64,000 bases of DNA from Trebonia kvetii (GTDB taxonomy: Bacteria > Actinomycetota > Actinomycetes > Streptosporangiales > Streptosporangiaceae). The notes under the pieces are model-generated. The model ran no database searches. It saw only the letters and a list, made by a program, of their open reading frames with translations, and was not told where the DNA came from. Position 1 is the first letter of the stretch, and each line of letters begins with the position of its first letter. The stretch is taken from NCBI RefSeq assembly GCF_007827045.1, contig NZ_RPFW01000001.1:1825529-1889528 (forward strand). The letters run 5' to 3'. This document shows positions 9,729-19,255 of this stretch, in pieces. Position numbers and translations under genes: made by a program.

Positions 9729-10331
9729 ATGTGGGAGCATGCTGACGCGATGGTGACCGAAGCGGGCGGGACCGCGTTCGACGATGCGCTCGTCCGCGCC
9801 AGGTGCGGCGACGAGACCGGCTTCCTGGTGCTCTGGGAGGCCCTGCAGCCACGGCTCCTCCGCTACCTGCAGGTCATCGGCTGCGATGACGTCGACGACG
9901 TGGCCGGAGAGACCTGGCTCCAGGTGGTCCGCGACCTGCCGAAGTTCAAGAAGGGCGGCGCGGATGAGTTCCGGGCCTGGCTGTTCACCATCGGCAGGCA
10001 CCGGGCCGTCGACGCCGCCAGGTCACGCACGCGATTCCGTGACAAGGTACTGACCGCCGAGGCGATGCCGCCGGCGGCGACACCCGCAGGTTCAGTAGAG
10101 GAAGAGGTGCTTCACCGGCTGTCAACCCGGCAGGCCATCGCCTTGGTCGCCGGGCTGTCCAAGGACCAGGCCGAGGTAGTCGCGCTGCGAGTAATCGCCG
10201 GGCTGGACACCGAGGCCGTCGCCAAACTGCTGCGCAAGTCTCCCGGCGCGGTCCGGGTCGCGCTCCACCGCGGACTGCGCGCCCTGTCCGATGATCCGCG
10301 CATTCACCAGATAGAGAGGGTGGACCAGTGA
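9729..10331 (+). CDS. ECF-type RNA polymerase sigma factor
   Basis: 200 aa (193 if the in-frame ATG at 9750 is used). A sigma-70 region 2 lies at about residues 35-105, with LFTIGRHRAVDAARSR as the 2.3/2.4 core. A region 4 helix-turn-helix lies at about 145-190 (LSKDQAEVVALRVIAGLD...SPGAVRVALHRGL). No sigma regions 1 or 3, hence ECF type. Its stop overlaps the next gene's start by GTGA, so the two are translationally coupled. That pairing with a membrane protein suggests extracytoplasmic signal control. Target promoters cannot be read from the sequence. Confidence 0.88.
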   Translation: MWEHADAMVTEAGGTAFDDALVRARCGDETGFLVLWEALQPRLLRYLQVIGCDDVDDVAGETWLQVVRDLPKFKKGGADEFRAWLFTIGRHRAVDAARSRTRFRDKVLTAEAMPPAATPAGSVEEEVLHRLSTRQAIALVAGLSKDQAEVVALRVIAGLDTEAVAKLLRKSPGAVRVALHRGLRALSDDPRIHQIERVDQ

Positions 10332-11599
10332 GCATGCCTCGCGAACCTGGCCTCGACCGTCTCATCATGGCGCTGACCACGGACGGCGATCCCGCAGAGC
10401 TCGCGGGCCGCGATGCTGCGCTCGCCGCGTTCCGCGCGGCCAGCCAGTCGCCGCGCCGCGCCCCCCGGCGCAGCCCGCTCAGCCTGCTGCCCGCCAGGCT
10501 CGCCGCCGTCCTGGCCGCCGGAGCCGCCGCGCTCGCCGGGGTGACCGCCGCGGCCTACGCGCAGGCGCTGCCCGCTCCCGTGCAGCAGATCGCGCACACC
10601 ATGTTCGCGCCGCTCGGCGTGCCGGACATTCAGCAGCAGCCGGCCAACCCTGGCCACGCGCACCGCACCGCCACTGCCACCGGCCAGGCGAGCACTCCGG
10701 GCAGCGGTCCGCAGGGGGCCGGCTGCCCGTGCCCGGCCAGCACGTCCGCGACACCCTCGCCAACGGCCGGCGGGCACCTCGCGCTCACCCTGTTCGCGGC
10801 CCGCGTGCACGTCCCCGCCTACGCGGTCGACGTGTTCACCGGGCGGGTCACCCAGCACGGGCACGCCGCCGCCGGGATCAGGGTCAAGCTGCTCGAGCGC
10901 CCCGCGGGATCGACCACGTGGCGGCTCGCGGCCAGCGGCAAGACAGGTCCGCACGGCGGATTCCGCCTGCTGACACCACGACTGACGACGACCTCCGCGT
11001 TCCGGGTGTCCGGCCCTGGCAGCTCGCACAGCACCGGGGTCAGGGTGACGGTCGGCGCGCGCGTCCGGCTCAAGCTCGTCGCGGGCAAGGTCAACGACCA
11101 CCTGATCGTCATCGCGCGTGCCGCACGTCCCGGCGATATGGCGGTGCTCGAGGAACTCGTCGCGGGCAACTGGACCCGGGTGAACAGTCGGGCGCTCGGC
11201 GCCGCCTACCAGGCGTCGTTCGTTGTCCCGGCCAAGACCGCGGCCGCGCACCACTACCGCGGCGTGGTGCTCATCGCGGGCTTCCGCGTGCCGGGCGCCG
11301 CCCTGTGGGTGCCGCGCGCCAAGCACACCACTGGTGCCACGATCATCGGTGGCCCAAGCCCGTCGCCGACACTGACCTCGATGCCGTCACCGACAACGAC
11401 GATCACGGCTCAGCCGACGCCGACCGACTCTGGCAGCCCGTCGCCGACGGGCTCCGCGCCGCCTGGCGCCACCCCGTCGCCGACCGGCCCGTCGAGCCCC
11501 GCGCCGACCCCCGCGCCCAGCGGGTCCGCGGACCCCACGGACTCGCCGACCCCGCCAGCGACGCCGTCCAGTGACAGCCAGTCGGCGCACTTCCTCTGA
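10328..11599 (+). CDS. Single-pass membrane protein, putative anti-sigma partner
   Basis: 423 aa, coupled to the sigma gene by a GTGA overlap. Residues 1-about 55 are cytoplasmic (RLIMALTTDGDPAELAGRD, then basic SPRRAPRRS). A TM helix spans about 58-80 (ARLAAVLAAGAAALAG). The outside part has a GCPCP pair, two beta-rich carboxypeptidase-regulatory-like segments (GRVTQHGHAAAGIRVKLLE; GNWTRVNSRALGAAYQ) and a long Ser/Pro/Thr tail. The position and topology argue for a sigma regulator, but no zinc-binding anti-sigma motif (H-x3-C-x2-C) is present and the short cytoplasmic part is not a recognised ASD. The role is inference. Confidence 0.65.
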   Translation: MSMPREPGLDRLIMALTTDGDPAELAGRDAALAAFRAASQSPRRAPRRSPLSLLPARLAAVLAAGAAALAGVTAAAYAQALPAPVQQIAHTMFAPLGVPDIQQQPANPGHAHRTATATGQASTPGSGPQGAGCPCPASTSATPSPTAGGHLALTLFAARVHVPAYAVDVFTGRVTQHGHAAAGIRVKLLERPAGSTTWRLAASGKTGPHGGFRLLTPRLTTTSAFRVSGPGSSHSTGVRVTVGARVRLKLVAGKVNDHLIVIARAARPGDMAVLEELVAGNWTRVNSRALGAAYQASFVVPAKTAAAHHYRGVVLIAGFRVPGAALWVPRAKHTTGATIIGGPSPSPTLTSMPSPTTTITAQPTPTDSGSPSPTGSAPPGATPSPTGPSSPAPTPAPSGSADPTDSPTPPATPSSDSQSAHFL

Positions 11600-11646
11600 C
11601 GCTGCTGCCTTCCCGGCCGCCCGCCGCCCGCCGTCAGCGGACACCG

Positions 11647-12903
11647 TCAGCCGCTGGCAGGCTGAGGTCCTAGCTGCCGCAGCAGGCAGCGGGCGGCGGT
11701 CGTGATCCGCGGGCGGTCGTGGATTAGGCCGAAGTAAAAGTCGGGTTGGGTCGTATGTGTCTGTCGCGCCACCACCGCCACGGCTGTGCTTGGGCTGACC
11801 GCGATGATCGCGTACTGCCCGTCTAGCGCCGGGTCGTGTGGTTGTGAACCCCGCACGCCGGGCGCGGGCTCAGGCGGCATGCCCACGCCGATTACGCCGG
11901 TCATTACCTGGCGGCGGGCCATCTCGCTCAAAGCGCGCAGGTGGTCCTTCGTTAGCACTTGGGGGTCGGGGACGAGCACGAGCAGGAGTGCGGGAGGCTG
12001 GAGATGCTGCCCGTGACGGAAGACCTCATCAGCCAGGCAGCGCACCAGGTCACGGGGCGCGCGACTGATCTGCTGGCCGCCCAGCACCTCAAACGGCGAG
12101 CGCACGTCCTCTAGTCCCAACTCGGACCGGATCGACATGTGGGCCTCGTGTTCTTCGGCGGGCGTGGGATCGTCGGTCGGTTTCCCGTAGAGCCACCCCT
12201 GCGCCAGCGGAGCCCCGAACGCGCGGACCACCTCGTCGTGCTGCTTGGTTTCGACGCCTTCGGCGAGGATGGTGGCGCCCGTTCGCTCGACCTCCTCGTA
12301 GGCAAGGTGGAGGACCGTCATCGCCTCCGGGCTCGGGGTACCCTGGGTCACCTTCAAGTCGAGCTTGATGACGTCTGGCCGGACTACCGGAAGCAAGGAC
12401 ATTGCCCGGACATCCGCGCCGACATCGTCGAGGGCCAGGCCGGTGATGGTCGGCCGTTGCCGGGCGATGCCTTCGAGCAGGGTACGCGGATCGTGGTCCA
12501 GCGACCGTTCGGTGATCTCCAGGACGATACGGAACTTGCGGAACGCTTCCTCGATATCCGGCCAAAGATCCGGCGGGCAGTGCGAAGTCAGTGCCACCGG
12601 CTCGATGTTGAGGAACAGCAGATCGTTCGGTGCCAGGCGGGCGGCAAGAGCGGCTCGGCTCGCCGAGGCGCGCGCGATCCAGTCGAGCTCCGCGACGCGG
12701 TTCTGCCGGTATGCCTCGTTGATCAGCGCGTCCGGCGACTCCAAGATGGACCCCGCCGGGCCACGGATCAAGCCCTCGTACCCGGCCACCTTCCCCGACT
12801 CGACCCTGACGATCGGCTGGAACACCGTTCGCAGCAAGCGATCGTGCAGTACGCGCTCAAACTCGTTTTCTACTGTCGTCCCGGGATTGGAACGAGCCAT
12901 CAC
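11647..12903 (-). CDS. EAL-domain c-di-GMP phosphodiesterase with C-terminal DICT domain
   Basis: 418 aa (417 from ATG 12900). The EAL domain (about residues 18-250) would linearise cyclic di-GMP. Key residues are present: E43 in an EGL rather than EAL signature, NIEP, LEITE, LDDVG, IKLDL, AEGVET and QGWLYG. The C-terminal about 140 residues (SPFEVLGGQQISRAPRDL, LLLVLVPDP, FYFGLIHDRPRIT) look like a DICT sensory domain, known beside EAL/GGDEF domains in actinobacteria and cyanobacteria. No membrane segment, so probably cytoplasmic. It is convergent with the sigma/anti-sigma pair and about 110 nt from the DUF1707 gene. Confidence 0.87.
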   Translation of the reverse strand: MMARSNPGTTVENEFERVLHDRLLRTVFQPIVRVESGKVAGYEGLIRGPAGSILESPDALINEAYRQNRVAELDWIARASASRAALAARLAPNDLLFLNIEPVALTSHCPPDLWPDIEEAFRKFRIVLEITERSLDHDPRTLLEGIARQRPTITGLALDDVGADVRAMSLLPVVRPDVIKLDLKVTQGTPSPEAMTVLHLAYEEVERTGATILAEGVETKQHDEVVRAFGAPLAQGWLYGKPTDDPTPAEEHEAHMSIRSELGLEDVRSPFEVLGGQQISRAPRDLVRCLADEVFRHGQHLQPPALLLVLVPDPQVLTKDHLRALSEMARRQVMTGVIGVGMPPEPAPGVRGSQPHDPALDGQYAIIAVSPSTAVAVVARQTHTTQPDFYFGLIHDRPRITTAARCLLRQLGPQPASG

Positions 12904-13014
12904 GACCCCCCGCCGTCAGGTGCACTAAGGGTAACCCGCTGCTACCTGGTAGGGATCGTCGGGGATCTTCATGCCAAGGTCAGGCCCGCTGACACGCCTC
13001 TCGGACTTCCGCGC

Positions 13015-13482
13015 TCAGAGTTGGCCCGGCGGACGCCTGGCGATGGTGAGCGCCCACGGAATGACGATGAGCAGAAACCACGGCAGCCAGGCCGCGCCGC
13101 CCGCGACGATGCCGACACCGAGCCAGATGATCAGCAGCAGCCCGCTGGCAGCCGTCCAGGTCAGCCAGGAGGTGATCCGTTGCAGCGGCGGGCCATCGCC
13201 GCGCCTGTTCAGCCCGGGGCCGCCGCGGCGGCGCACCGCGCCGGGCGGCGCCGGGCGGATGCCTGCCGAGGGAAGCTGGTACAGGTCGATAGCGGGCAGG
13301 TCGGCGAGCAGCGCGTCGAGTTCGCCGAGCGTCCGCGCGGCGAACACCTTGCCGAGCCGCTCCTCGAACTCCTCGCCGGTCAGCCTGCCAACCGCATGAT
13401 GCTCGCGCAGCAGCGCGGCCGTCCGGTCGCGGTCCGCGTCGGAGGCACGCAGCCGCGGGTCACCCGGCATCGGGCCCGCCAT
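13015..13482 (-). CDS. DUF1707 domain membrane protein
   Basis: 155 aa. Residues about 8-60 match the actinobacterial DUF1707 (SHOCT-like) domain: DPRLRASDADRDRTAALL...GRLTGEEFEERL...ARTLGELDALLADLP. A Pro/Arg/Gly linker then leads to two hydrophobic helices (about 105-145), a 2TM hairpin with WLPWFLLIVIPWALTIA. The start lies inside the 3' end of map (23-nt overlap), so it is probably co-transcribed and coupled. Function unknown for the family. Confidence 0.85.
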   Translation of the reverse strand: MAGPMPGDPRLRASDADRDRTAALLREHHAVGRLTGEEFEERLGKVFAARTLGELDALLADLPAIDLYQLPSAGIRPAPPGAVRRRGGPGLNRRGDGPPLQRITSWLTWTAASGLLLIIWLGVGIVAGGAAWLPWFLLIVIPWALTIARRPPGQL

Positions 13483-14329
13483 CGGTGACAGAAACGGCGG
13501 GCCCCCGCAGAGTCAGCCGCACCCGTTCGGAATGGCCTGTTTCTGATTTTTCCTCTTCGCGTGCCGTCAGTACCCACGGACCCTCGGGGGTGATGGCCAC
13601 CGTGTGCTCGAAGTGCGCCGAACGCGACCCGTCCACGGATACGACGGTCCACCCATCGTCAAGCTCGGCGACGTGCCGGCTGCCGCGGGTGATCATCGGC
13701 TCGATCGCCAGCGCCATCCCCGCCCGCAGCCGCGGCCCCTGCCCGGGTGGCCCGTAGTTGCGGACGGCCGGGTCCATGTGCATTTCCGTCCCGATGCCAT
13801 GGCCGGTGTACTCCTGGATCAGCCCGTAGCTGCCTGAGGCGCGCACCGACCGCTCGACCGCGTGCGAGATGTCGCTCAGGCGGCCGCCGGGGACCGCCTG
13901 AGCTATCCCGGCCCACATCGATGCCTGGCAGGCGTCGAGCAGCGCCTGGTCGGCGGGATCGATCTCACCCACGCCGAGGGACAGGGCGGAGTCCCCGTGC
14001 CATCCGTCGAGAATGGCGCCGCAGTCGATGGAGATCACGTCGCCGGTCCGCAGCACCTGATCCCAGCTCGGGATGCCGTGCACCACCTGCTCGTTGAGCG
14101 ACGTGCAGATCGAAGCGGGAAAGCCGAAGTAGCCGAGGAACGACGGCACGGCCCCGGCCGCCCGGATCTCGCGCTCGGCGATCGAGTCAAGCTCGGCCGT
14201 GCTGATCCCCGGCCGCACGGCCTCCTTGAGCACCGTCAGCGTCCGCGCGACGACCTGGCCGGCCGCATGCATGCGGTCAATCTGCTCAGGCGACTTGACC
14301 TGAATAGCCGGTTCCTTCCGCAGCCGCAT
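13460..14329 (-). CDS. map: Methionine aminopeptidase type I
   Basis: Removes the N-terminal Met from new proteins. 289 aa. The pita-bread fold metal ligands are visible in order: VISIDCG and WHGDSA (the two Asp), GHGIGTEMH (His), ALAIEPMI (Glu) and FEHTVAIT (Glu). ATG 14327-14329 is preceded by GGAGG at 7 nt. The C-terminus has an extra basic/acidic tail of about 35 aa beyond the catalytic core. It follows adk and secY, the conserved secY-adk-map order, but infA does not follow as it usually would. Confidence 0.96.
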   Translation of the reverse strand: MRLRKEPAIQVKSPEQIDRMHAAGQVVARTLTVLKEAVRPGISTAELDSIAEREIRAAGAVPSFLGYFGFPASICTSLNEQVVHGIPSWDQVLRTGDVISIDCGAILDGWHGDSALSLGVGEIDPADQALLDACQASMWAGIAQAVPGGRLSDISHAVERSVRASGSYGLIQEYTGHGIGTEMHMDPAVRNYGPPGQGPRLRAGMALAIEPMITRGSRHVAELDDGWTVVSVDGSRSAHFEHTVAITPEGPWVLTAREEEKSETGHSERVRLTLRGPAVSVTDGGPDAG

Positions 14330-14378
14330 GCCGCACCTCCAGATTCCACGCTACCCGCAGAGCCGCGCGCCTGGTCTT

Positions 14379-15032
14379 TCAGTGAACATACGGCTGCAGC
14401 GCGGAAAGCGCGCGCGCAGTGACCTCTTCAACCGGCCCTGTCGCGTCAAGGCCGACCAGGATTCCCTCGTCGGCATAGAAGGCGATCAGCGGCGACGTCT
14501 GTGAGCTGTACACCACGAGGCGGTGCCTGATGACCTCTTCCTTGTCATCGTCTCGCTGGAACAGCTCGCCGCCGCAGTCGTCGCAGATTCCGGGCTGCGA
14601 CGGCGGGTCGTAAAGCAGGTGCCAGACCCGCTCGCAGCGCCGGCAGGTGCGCCGCCCGGACAGCCGCCGGACGACCTCCTCCTCGTCAACGACGAGTTCG
14701 AGCACGACCGTCAGCCGCTGGTCGAGCTCGGCAAGCATCTTCTTCAGCGTATCGGCCTGGGGGACGTTCCGCGGAAAGCCGTCGAGCAGGAAGCCCGCCT
14801 TGGCGTCCGCCTCGGCAAGCCGGTCCCTGACCATCGCCACGGTGACCTCGTCGGGCACGAGGTCACCGCGGTCCATGTACTCCTTGGCCTTCACGCCAAG
14901 GTCGGTGTTGTTCGCGACGTTGTACCGAAAGATGTCACCTGTCGAAATGCGCGGGATCGCCAGGTGGGACGCGATGAAGTGGGCCTGAGTCCCTTTGCCC
15001 GCTCCGGGGGGCCCGACAAGGACGATGCGCAC
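14379..15032 (-). CDS. adk: Adenylate kinase (zinc-LID type)
   Basis: Interconverts ATP + AMP and 2 ADP. 217 aa, long form. The P-loop [10 protein letters not shown] is at residues 8-17, the AMP-binding [10 protein letters not shown] block is present, and the LID domain carries four Cys (CRRCERVWH and CDDCGG) that should bind structural zinc. The GTG start (15030-15032) overlaps the secY stop by one base (TAGTG), implying coupling. Confidence 0.97.
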   Translation of the reverse strand: MRIVLVGPPGAGKGTQAHFIASHLAIPRISTGDIFRYNVANNTDLGVKAKEYMDRGDLVPDEVTVAMVRDRLAEADAKAGFLLDGFPRNVPQADTLKKMLAELDQRLTVVLELVVDEEEVVRRLSGRRTCRRCERVWHLLYDPPSQPGICDDCGGELFQRDDDKEEVIRHRLVVYSSQTSPLIAFYADEGILVGLDATGPVEEVTARALSALQPYVH

Positions 15033-16369
15033 TACCGCAGGAAACCTTCGTAATTGCGCTGCTGCAGCTGGCTCTCGATCTGCTTGACCGTGTCCAGGCC
15101 GACGCCGACCATGATGAGCAGGCTCACGCCGCTGAACGGGAACTGGTTACCCACGCCGAGCTGAGCGAGCGCGACGAGCGGGAAGAGCGCGACGAGGCCG
15201 AGGTAGAGCGACCCGGGAGCGGTGAGCCTGGTGAGCACGTAGCTGAGGTACTCGGCGGTGGGCCGTCCTGGCCTGATGCCGGGGATGAAGCCGCCGTACT
15301 TCTTCATGTTGTCGGCTACTTCGACCGGGTTGAACGTGATCGACACGTAGAAGAACGTGAACGCGATGATCAGCACGAAGAAGGCGAGCAGGTAGATCCA
15401 CATCGTGGACAGCGTCCCTGAGTTGCCGACCTCTAGGTAGCGCTGCACCCAGGAGACCCAGCCCTGCGGGTGGGTCTGGCTGCCGAACAGCGATATCGCG
15501 AGCTGCGGGATGTACAGCAGGCTGGACGCGAAGATGACCGGGATGACGCCCGCCAGGTTCACCTTCATCGGGATATAGGTGGACGTGCCGCCGTACATCC
15601 GCCGGCCCACCATGCGCTTGGCGTACTGTACGGGGATGCGCCGCTGCGCCTGTTCCATGAAGACCACGAACGCGATAACCACGAAGACCACGAGCACCGA
15701 GAGAATGCCGGTGAACGCCTTCTTCGTCTGGAAGATCGTCAGCAGCTCGCCGGGGATGACCGCGATGACCTGCGTAAAGATCATGACCGACATGCCGTTG
15801 CCGACGCCGCGGTCGGTGATGAGCTCGCCCATCCACATGATGACCGCGGTGCCCGCCACCATGGTGGTCACCATCGTCGCGATGCTGAAGACCGACGCGT
15901 GGGGGATGATCGGGTAGGTGTTGATGTCGCAGTTCGGGAAGAGCGTGCCGCTGCGGGCGAGTTCGATGTACCCGGTGGACTGGAGCACCGCCAGGCCGAT
16001 CGTCAGGTACCTGGTGTACTGCGTGATCTTCGCCTGGCCGGCCTGGCCCTCGTTCTTCAGCGTTTCGAGCCGCGGGATGACCACGGTGAGCAGCTGGAGA
16101 ATGATGCTCGCGGTGATGTACGGCATGATGCCGAGCGCGAACACCGACATGTACTTGAGCGCGTTTCCGCTCAGCAGGTCGACGATCTGCAGTGTGCTCG
16201 CCAGGCCGGACTGGGCCGCGACGCCTGCGCAGTGCGACACGTTGGACTGGTCGATGCCCGGGGCGGGCAGCGACGAGCCGAACCTGAACAGCGCGATAAT
16301 GCCAAGCGTAAAAAGCAGCTTTTTGCGCAGGTCGGGCGTCCTGAACGCCCGGATGAACGCGGTCAGCAT
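15032..16369 (-). CDS. secY: Protein translocase subunit SecY
   Basis: 445 aa, the channel subunit of the Sec translocon in the inner membrane. About ten hydrophobic helices can be followed from [18 protein letters not shown] to [15 protein letters not shown]. Conserved signatures include [14 protein letters not shown], the GNGMSVMIF stretch, and the cytoplasmic loop [12 protein letters not shown] with ribosome-contacting basic residues. It is followed directly by adk and preceded by a hairpin separating it from rplO. Confidence 0.98.
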   Translation of the reverse strand: MLTAFIRAFRTPDLRKKLLFTLGIIALFRFGSSLPAPGIDQSNVSHCAGVAAQSGLASTLQIVDLLSGNALKYMSVFALGIMPYITASIILQLLTVVIPRLETLKNEGQAGQAKITQYTRYLTIGLAVLQSTGYIELARSGTLFPNCDINTYPIIPHASVFSIATMVTTMVAGTAVIMWMGELITDRGVGNGMSVMIFTQVIAVIPGELLTIFQTKKAFTGILSVLVVFVVIAFVVFMEQAQRRIPVQYAKRMVGRRMYGGTSTYIPMKVNLAGVIPVIFASSLLYIPQLAISLFGSQTHPQGWVSWVQRYLEVGNSGTLSTMWIYLLAFFVLIIAFTFFYVSITFNPVEVADNMKKYGGFIPGIRPGRPTAEYLSYVLTRLTAPGSLYLGLVALFPLVALAQLGVGNQFPFSGVSLLIMVGVGLDTVKQIESQLQQRNYEGFLR

Positions 16370-16446
16370 GCGTGATCCCTCTTCATCGGCGGAACCTGCG
16401 TATCAGCGGCTTCCGTATCCTACCCGGAGGCGCACCCATGCAGCTA

Positions 16447-16477
16447 GCTCGTCCGAGGGGCCTCCCCCTGGACGAGC
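16447..16477 (-). terminator. Hairpin between rplO and secY
   Basis: GCTCGTCC (16447-16454) pairs perfectly with GGACGAGC (16470-16477), and inside it GGGG pairs with CCCC around a short loop. It lies in the 157-nt gap between the rplO stop and the secY start. There is no U-tract, so it may attenuate rather than terminate, letting secY expression be tuned separately. Confidence 0.5.
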
Positions 16478-16526
16478 CAGCCTTGGGTGCGGACTCAGTG
16501 TCCACTATGTGGTGGCTTACCTGAGC

Positions 16527-16970
16527 CTAACCGAGCAGCGTGACCGTTCCGCCCGCTGCCTCGATCTTCTGCCGAGCAGAAGCCGAGACAGCGTGCGCGC
16601 TCACGCGCAACGCCACGGACAGGTCACCGTTGCCGAGCACCTTGACGAGCTCGCCACGGCGCACCGCGCCGCCGTCGGCCAGGGACTCGGGAGTCACCTC
16701 GCCGCCAGACGGGAACAGCTCGGCGAGCCGCCCGATGTTGACGACCTGGTACTCGGTCTTGAACTTGGCGTTCGAGAAGCCCTTGAGCTTGGGCAGCCGC
16801 CGGTGCATCGGCATCTGGCCACCCTCGAACCCGATCGGCACCTGGTAGCGGGCCTTGGTGCCCTTGGTGCCACGGCCCGCCGTCTTGCCCTTGGAGCCCT
16901 CGCCACGGCCGAGCCGCTGCTTTTCCTTGTGGGCACCGGGGGCCGGCCGCAGGTCATGCAGCTTCAGCAT
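16527..16970 (-). CDS. rplO: 50S ribosomal protein L15
   Basis: 147 aa from ATG 16968-16970, which gives the canonical N-terminus [19 protein letters not shown] and lies 2 nt after the rpmD stop. The Gly/Arg/Lys-rich loop [16 protein letters not shown] penetrates 23S rRNA. The C-terminal globular part (residues about 75-147) contains [10 protein letters not shown] and [12 protein letters not shown] longer in-frame extension upstream overlaps rpmD and is not credible. Confidence 0.97.
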   Translation of the reverse strand: MLKLHDLRPAPGAHKEKQRLGRGEGSKGKTAGRGTKGTKARYQVPIGFEGGQMPMHRRLPKLKGFSNAKFKTEYQVVNIGRLAELFPSGGEVTPESLADGGAVRRGELVKVLGNGDLSVALRVSAHAVSASARQKIEAAGGTVTLLG

Positions 16971-16972
16971 GG

Positions 16973-17155
16973 CTAGTCCACTTCCTCTACCCGGACCAGG
17001 TGGCGGACCGTGTGGATCATGCCCCGGAAGACGGGGGTATCCGGCCGGACCGTCGACTGGCCGATCTTGCGCAGGCCAAGCGACCGCAGCGTACCCCGCT
17101 GCGTGCTGTTCCCGCCGATCTTCGACTTGACCTGGGTCACCTTGAGCTGAGTCAT
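16973..17155 (-). CDS. rpmD: 50S ribosomal protein L30
   Basis: 60 aa from ATG 17153-17155: [16 protein letters not shown], then the conserved [16 protein letters not shown] and the C-terminal [15 protein letters not shown]. Ribosome-site sequence (GGAGGGGA) lies just upstream in the 14-nt gap to rpsE. A longer in-frame extension into rpsE is a shadow. Confidence 0.97.
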   Translation of the reverse strand: MTQLKVTQVKSKIGGNSTQRGTLRSLGLRKIGQSTVRPDTPVFRGMIHTVRHLVRVEEVD

Positions 17156-17169
17156 TGGGTTCCCCTCCT

Positions 17170-17772
17170 CTACGCGCTGGCCGCGGCACGCGCCGCGAGC
17201 ATCGCCTTCGGCGCCACGTCCTCGATCGGCAGGCCGCGCTTGGCCGCGATCTCCTCCGGACGGCTCAGGTCCTTGAGCGCGGCCACGGTGGCGTGCACGA
17301 CGTTGATCGAGTTGGACGAGCCCATCGACTTCGACAGCACGTCGCCGATCCCGGCGCACTCAAGCACGGCGCGGACCGGGCCGCCGGCGATGACGCCGGT
17401 ACCGGGGCTGGCCGGCTTGAGCAGCACCACGCCGGCCGCCGCCTCGCCCCGGACAGTGTGCGGGATGGTGGTGGCGATGCGGGGCACCCGGAAGAAGTGC
17501 TTCTTGGCCTCTTCGACGCCCTTGGCGATCGCCGCGGGCACCTCCTTGGCCTTCCCGTAGCCGACACCGACCATGCCGTTGCCGTCACCCACCACGACGA
17601 GCGCGGTGAAGCTGAACCGGCGACCGCCCTTGACCACCTTGGCCACGCGGTTGATGGCAACCACGCGTTCCAGGTAGACGTTCTGCTTCTCGGTCTGACC
17701 GCCGCGGCGGTCGTCGCGGCGCTCGCGCCGCTCGCCGCCGCCCTGGCCGCCGCGCCGCGGAGCTCCTGGCAT
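17170..17772 (-). CDS. rpsE: 30S ribosomal protein S5
   Basis: 200 aa. An Arg/Gly-rich N-terminal extension (residues 1-about 28, [11 protein letters not shown]) precedes the dsRBD-like domain ([21 protein letters not shown]). The S5 C-terminal domain follows, with TIPHTVRGE and [14 protein letters not shown]5 shapes the mRNA entry tunnel and decoding accuracy; the loop KVVKGGRR, where spectinomycin mutations map in other bacteria, looks wild type. Confidence 0.97.
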   Translation of the reverse strand: MPGAPRRGGQGGGERRERRDDRRGGQTEKQNVYLERVVAINRVAKVVKGGRRFSFTALVVVGDGNGMVGVGYGKAKEVPAAIAKGVEEAKKHFFRVPRIATTIPHTVRGEAAAGVVLLKPASPGTGVIAGGPVRAVLECAGIGDVLSKSMGSSNSINVVHATVAALKDLSRPEEIAAKRGLPIEDVAPKAMLAARAAASA

Positions 17773-17794
17773 TAGCTTTCCTTCCTATCGTCCA

Positions 17795-18211
17795 TCACAG
17801 CGTCAGCCCGGCTTCCCGCGCGCTGTCCGCGAGCGCGGCCACGCGGCCGTGGTACTGGTAGCCGCCACGGTCGAAGACCACGGCGCTGATGCCCGCGGTC
17901 TTCGCCCGCTCGGCGACGAGCGCACCGACCAGCTTGGCCTTGGCGGTCTTGTCGCCATCGGCGGACTTGATCGACTCGTCCAGGGTGGACGCGGACACCA
18001 GGGTGCGACCCGCGGTGTCGTCCACGACCTGCACGAAGATGTGCTTCGCGGAGCGGTTGACCACCAGGCGCGGACGCGCCGCGTCGCCGGTGACCTTCTT
18101 GCGAACTCGCAGGTGACGCCGAATGCGGGCGCGAGTCTTCGCCGCGGTGCGCGGCCCCACCCGTCCGGTCGCGTATTCGATGGATGACCTCTTGGCCTGG
18201 GTACCAGCCAT
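17795..18211 (-). CDS. rplR: 50S ribosomal protein L18
   Basis: 138 aa, binds 5S rRNA in the central protuberance with L5. A somewhat long basic N-terminus ([16 protein letters not shown]...) leads to [14 protein letters not shown] and the core [19 protein letters not shown]. The C-terminal [19 protein letters not shown] is the signature. Ends 22 nt before rpsE and begins 2 nt after the rplF stop. Confidence 0.97.
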   Translation of the reverse strand: MAGTQAKRSSIEYATGRVGPRTAAKTRARIRRHLRVRKKVTGDAARPRLVVNRSAKHIFVQVVDDTAGRTLVSASTLDESIKSADGDKTAKAKLVGALVAERAKTAGISAVVFDRGGYQYHGRVAALADSAREAGLTL

Positions 18212-18213
18212 GA

Positions 18214-18750
18214 CTACTTACCAGCCTTCCCGACCTTGCGGCGGATGACTTCGCCCTGGTACCGCACGCCCTTGGCCTTGTACGGGTCGGGCTTGCGGAT
18301 CTTGCGAATCCGGGCCGCGGTCTCGCCCACCAGCTGCTTGTCGATGCCCTCGACCACGAACCTGGTCGGCGCCTCGACGCGGAAGGTGATCCCCTCGGGC
18401 GGCGTCACGAGAACCGGGTGGCTGAAGCCGAGGGAGAACTCGAGGTCCTTGCCCTTGGCGGCAACCCGGTAACCAACGCCGACGATCTCGAGGGTCTTGC
18501 TGAACCCGGTGGTGACACCGGTCACCATGTTGGCGATGAGCGTCCGGGACAGGCCGTGCAGCGCACGGACCTTACCCTCGTCGCTCGGCCTGGTGACCTT
18601 GAGCTGACCGTCCTCTTGGACCACGATGATCGGCTCGGCGACGGTGAGGCTCAGGGCGCCCTTGGGCCCCTTGACACTGACCGCCTGGCCGTCGATGGCC
18701 ACGTCCACTCCGCTGGGAACGGGAATGGGGAGACGTCCGATGCGTGACAT
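18214..18750 (-). CDS. rplF: 50S ribosomal protein L6
   Basis: 178 aa made of two similar domains. The N-terminal one starts [15 protein letters not shown] with [10 protein letters not shown]. The C-terminal one contains [23 protein letters not shown] and the conserved [20 protein letters not shown]6 lies near the factor-binding centre and the sarcin-ricin loop. Confidence 0.98.
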   Translation of the reverse strand: MSRIGRLPIPVPSGVDVAIDGQAVSVKGPKGALSLTVAEPIIVVQEDGQLKVTRPSDEGKVRALHGLSRTLIANMVTGVTTGFSKTLEIVGVGYRVAAKGKDLEFSLGFSHPVLVTPPEGITFRVEAPTRFVVEGIDKQLVGETAARIRKIRKPDPYKAKGVRYQGEVIRRKVGKAGK

Positions 18751-18767
18751 TTTGTTCCTCCCCTCCC

Positions 18768-19166
18768 TTACCAGACGTAGGCGAGGACTTCCCCGCCCAC
18801 TCCACTCTTCTTGGCCTGCTTGTCGGTCATCAGGCCGCCGGACGTCGAGATGATCGCGACGCCGAGCCCGCCGAGCACCCGGGGCAGGTTGTCCTTCTTC
18901 GCGTACACGCGCAGGCCGGGCTTGGAAACCCGCTTGATCCCGGCGATCGAGCGCTCACGCGAGTTGCCGTACTTCAGCGTGACCACGAGGTCCTTGCCGA
19001 CCTCGGCGTCCTCGATGCGCCAGCCCGCGATGTAGCCCTCCTGCTGGAGGATCTCCGCGATGTGCGACTTGATCTTTGAGTACGGCATGCCCACGGTGTC
19101 GTGGTAAGCCGAGTTGGCGTTGCGCAGACGAGTAAGCATGTCCGCGATTGGGTCGGTCATTGACAT
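18768..19166 (-). CDS. rpsH: 30S ribosomal protein S8
   Basis: 132 aa (130 if the in-frame second ATG is used, giving [14 protein letters not shown]). S8 binds helix 21 of 16S rRNA and in E. coli autoregulates the spc operon. The C-terminal RNA-binding signature is intact ([29 protein letters not shown]). The 89-nt gap up to rpsN is larger than elsewhere in the operon but shows no hairpin I trust. Confidence 0.97.
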   Translation of the reverse strand: MSMTDPIADMLTRLRNANSAYHDTVGMPYSKIKSHIAEILQQEGYIAGWRIEDAEVGKDLVVTLKYGNSRERSIAGIKRVSKPGLRVYAKKDNLPRVLGGLGVAIISTSGGLMTDKQAKKSGVGGEVLAYVW

Positions 19167-19255
19167 GGCCGTCTTGGCCTTCCTCGCCGCGGTTTCCGCC
19201 CCTGTTCGCCCTGTGCGGGCTCAGCGGACGGACCTTCGGCGCGTAGAGAATCTTC

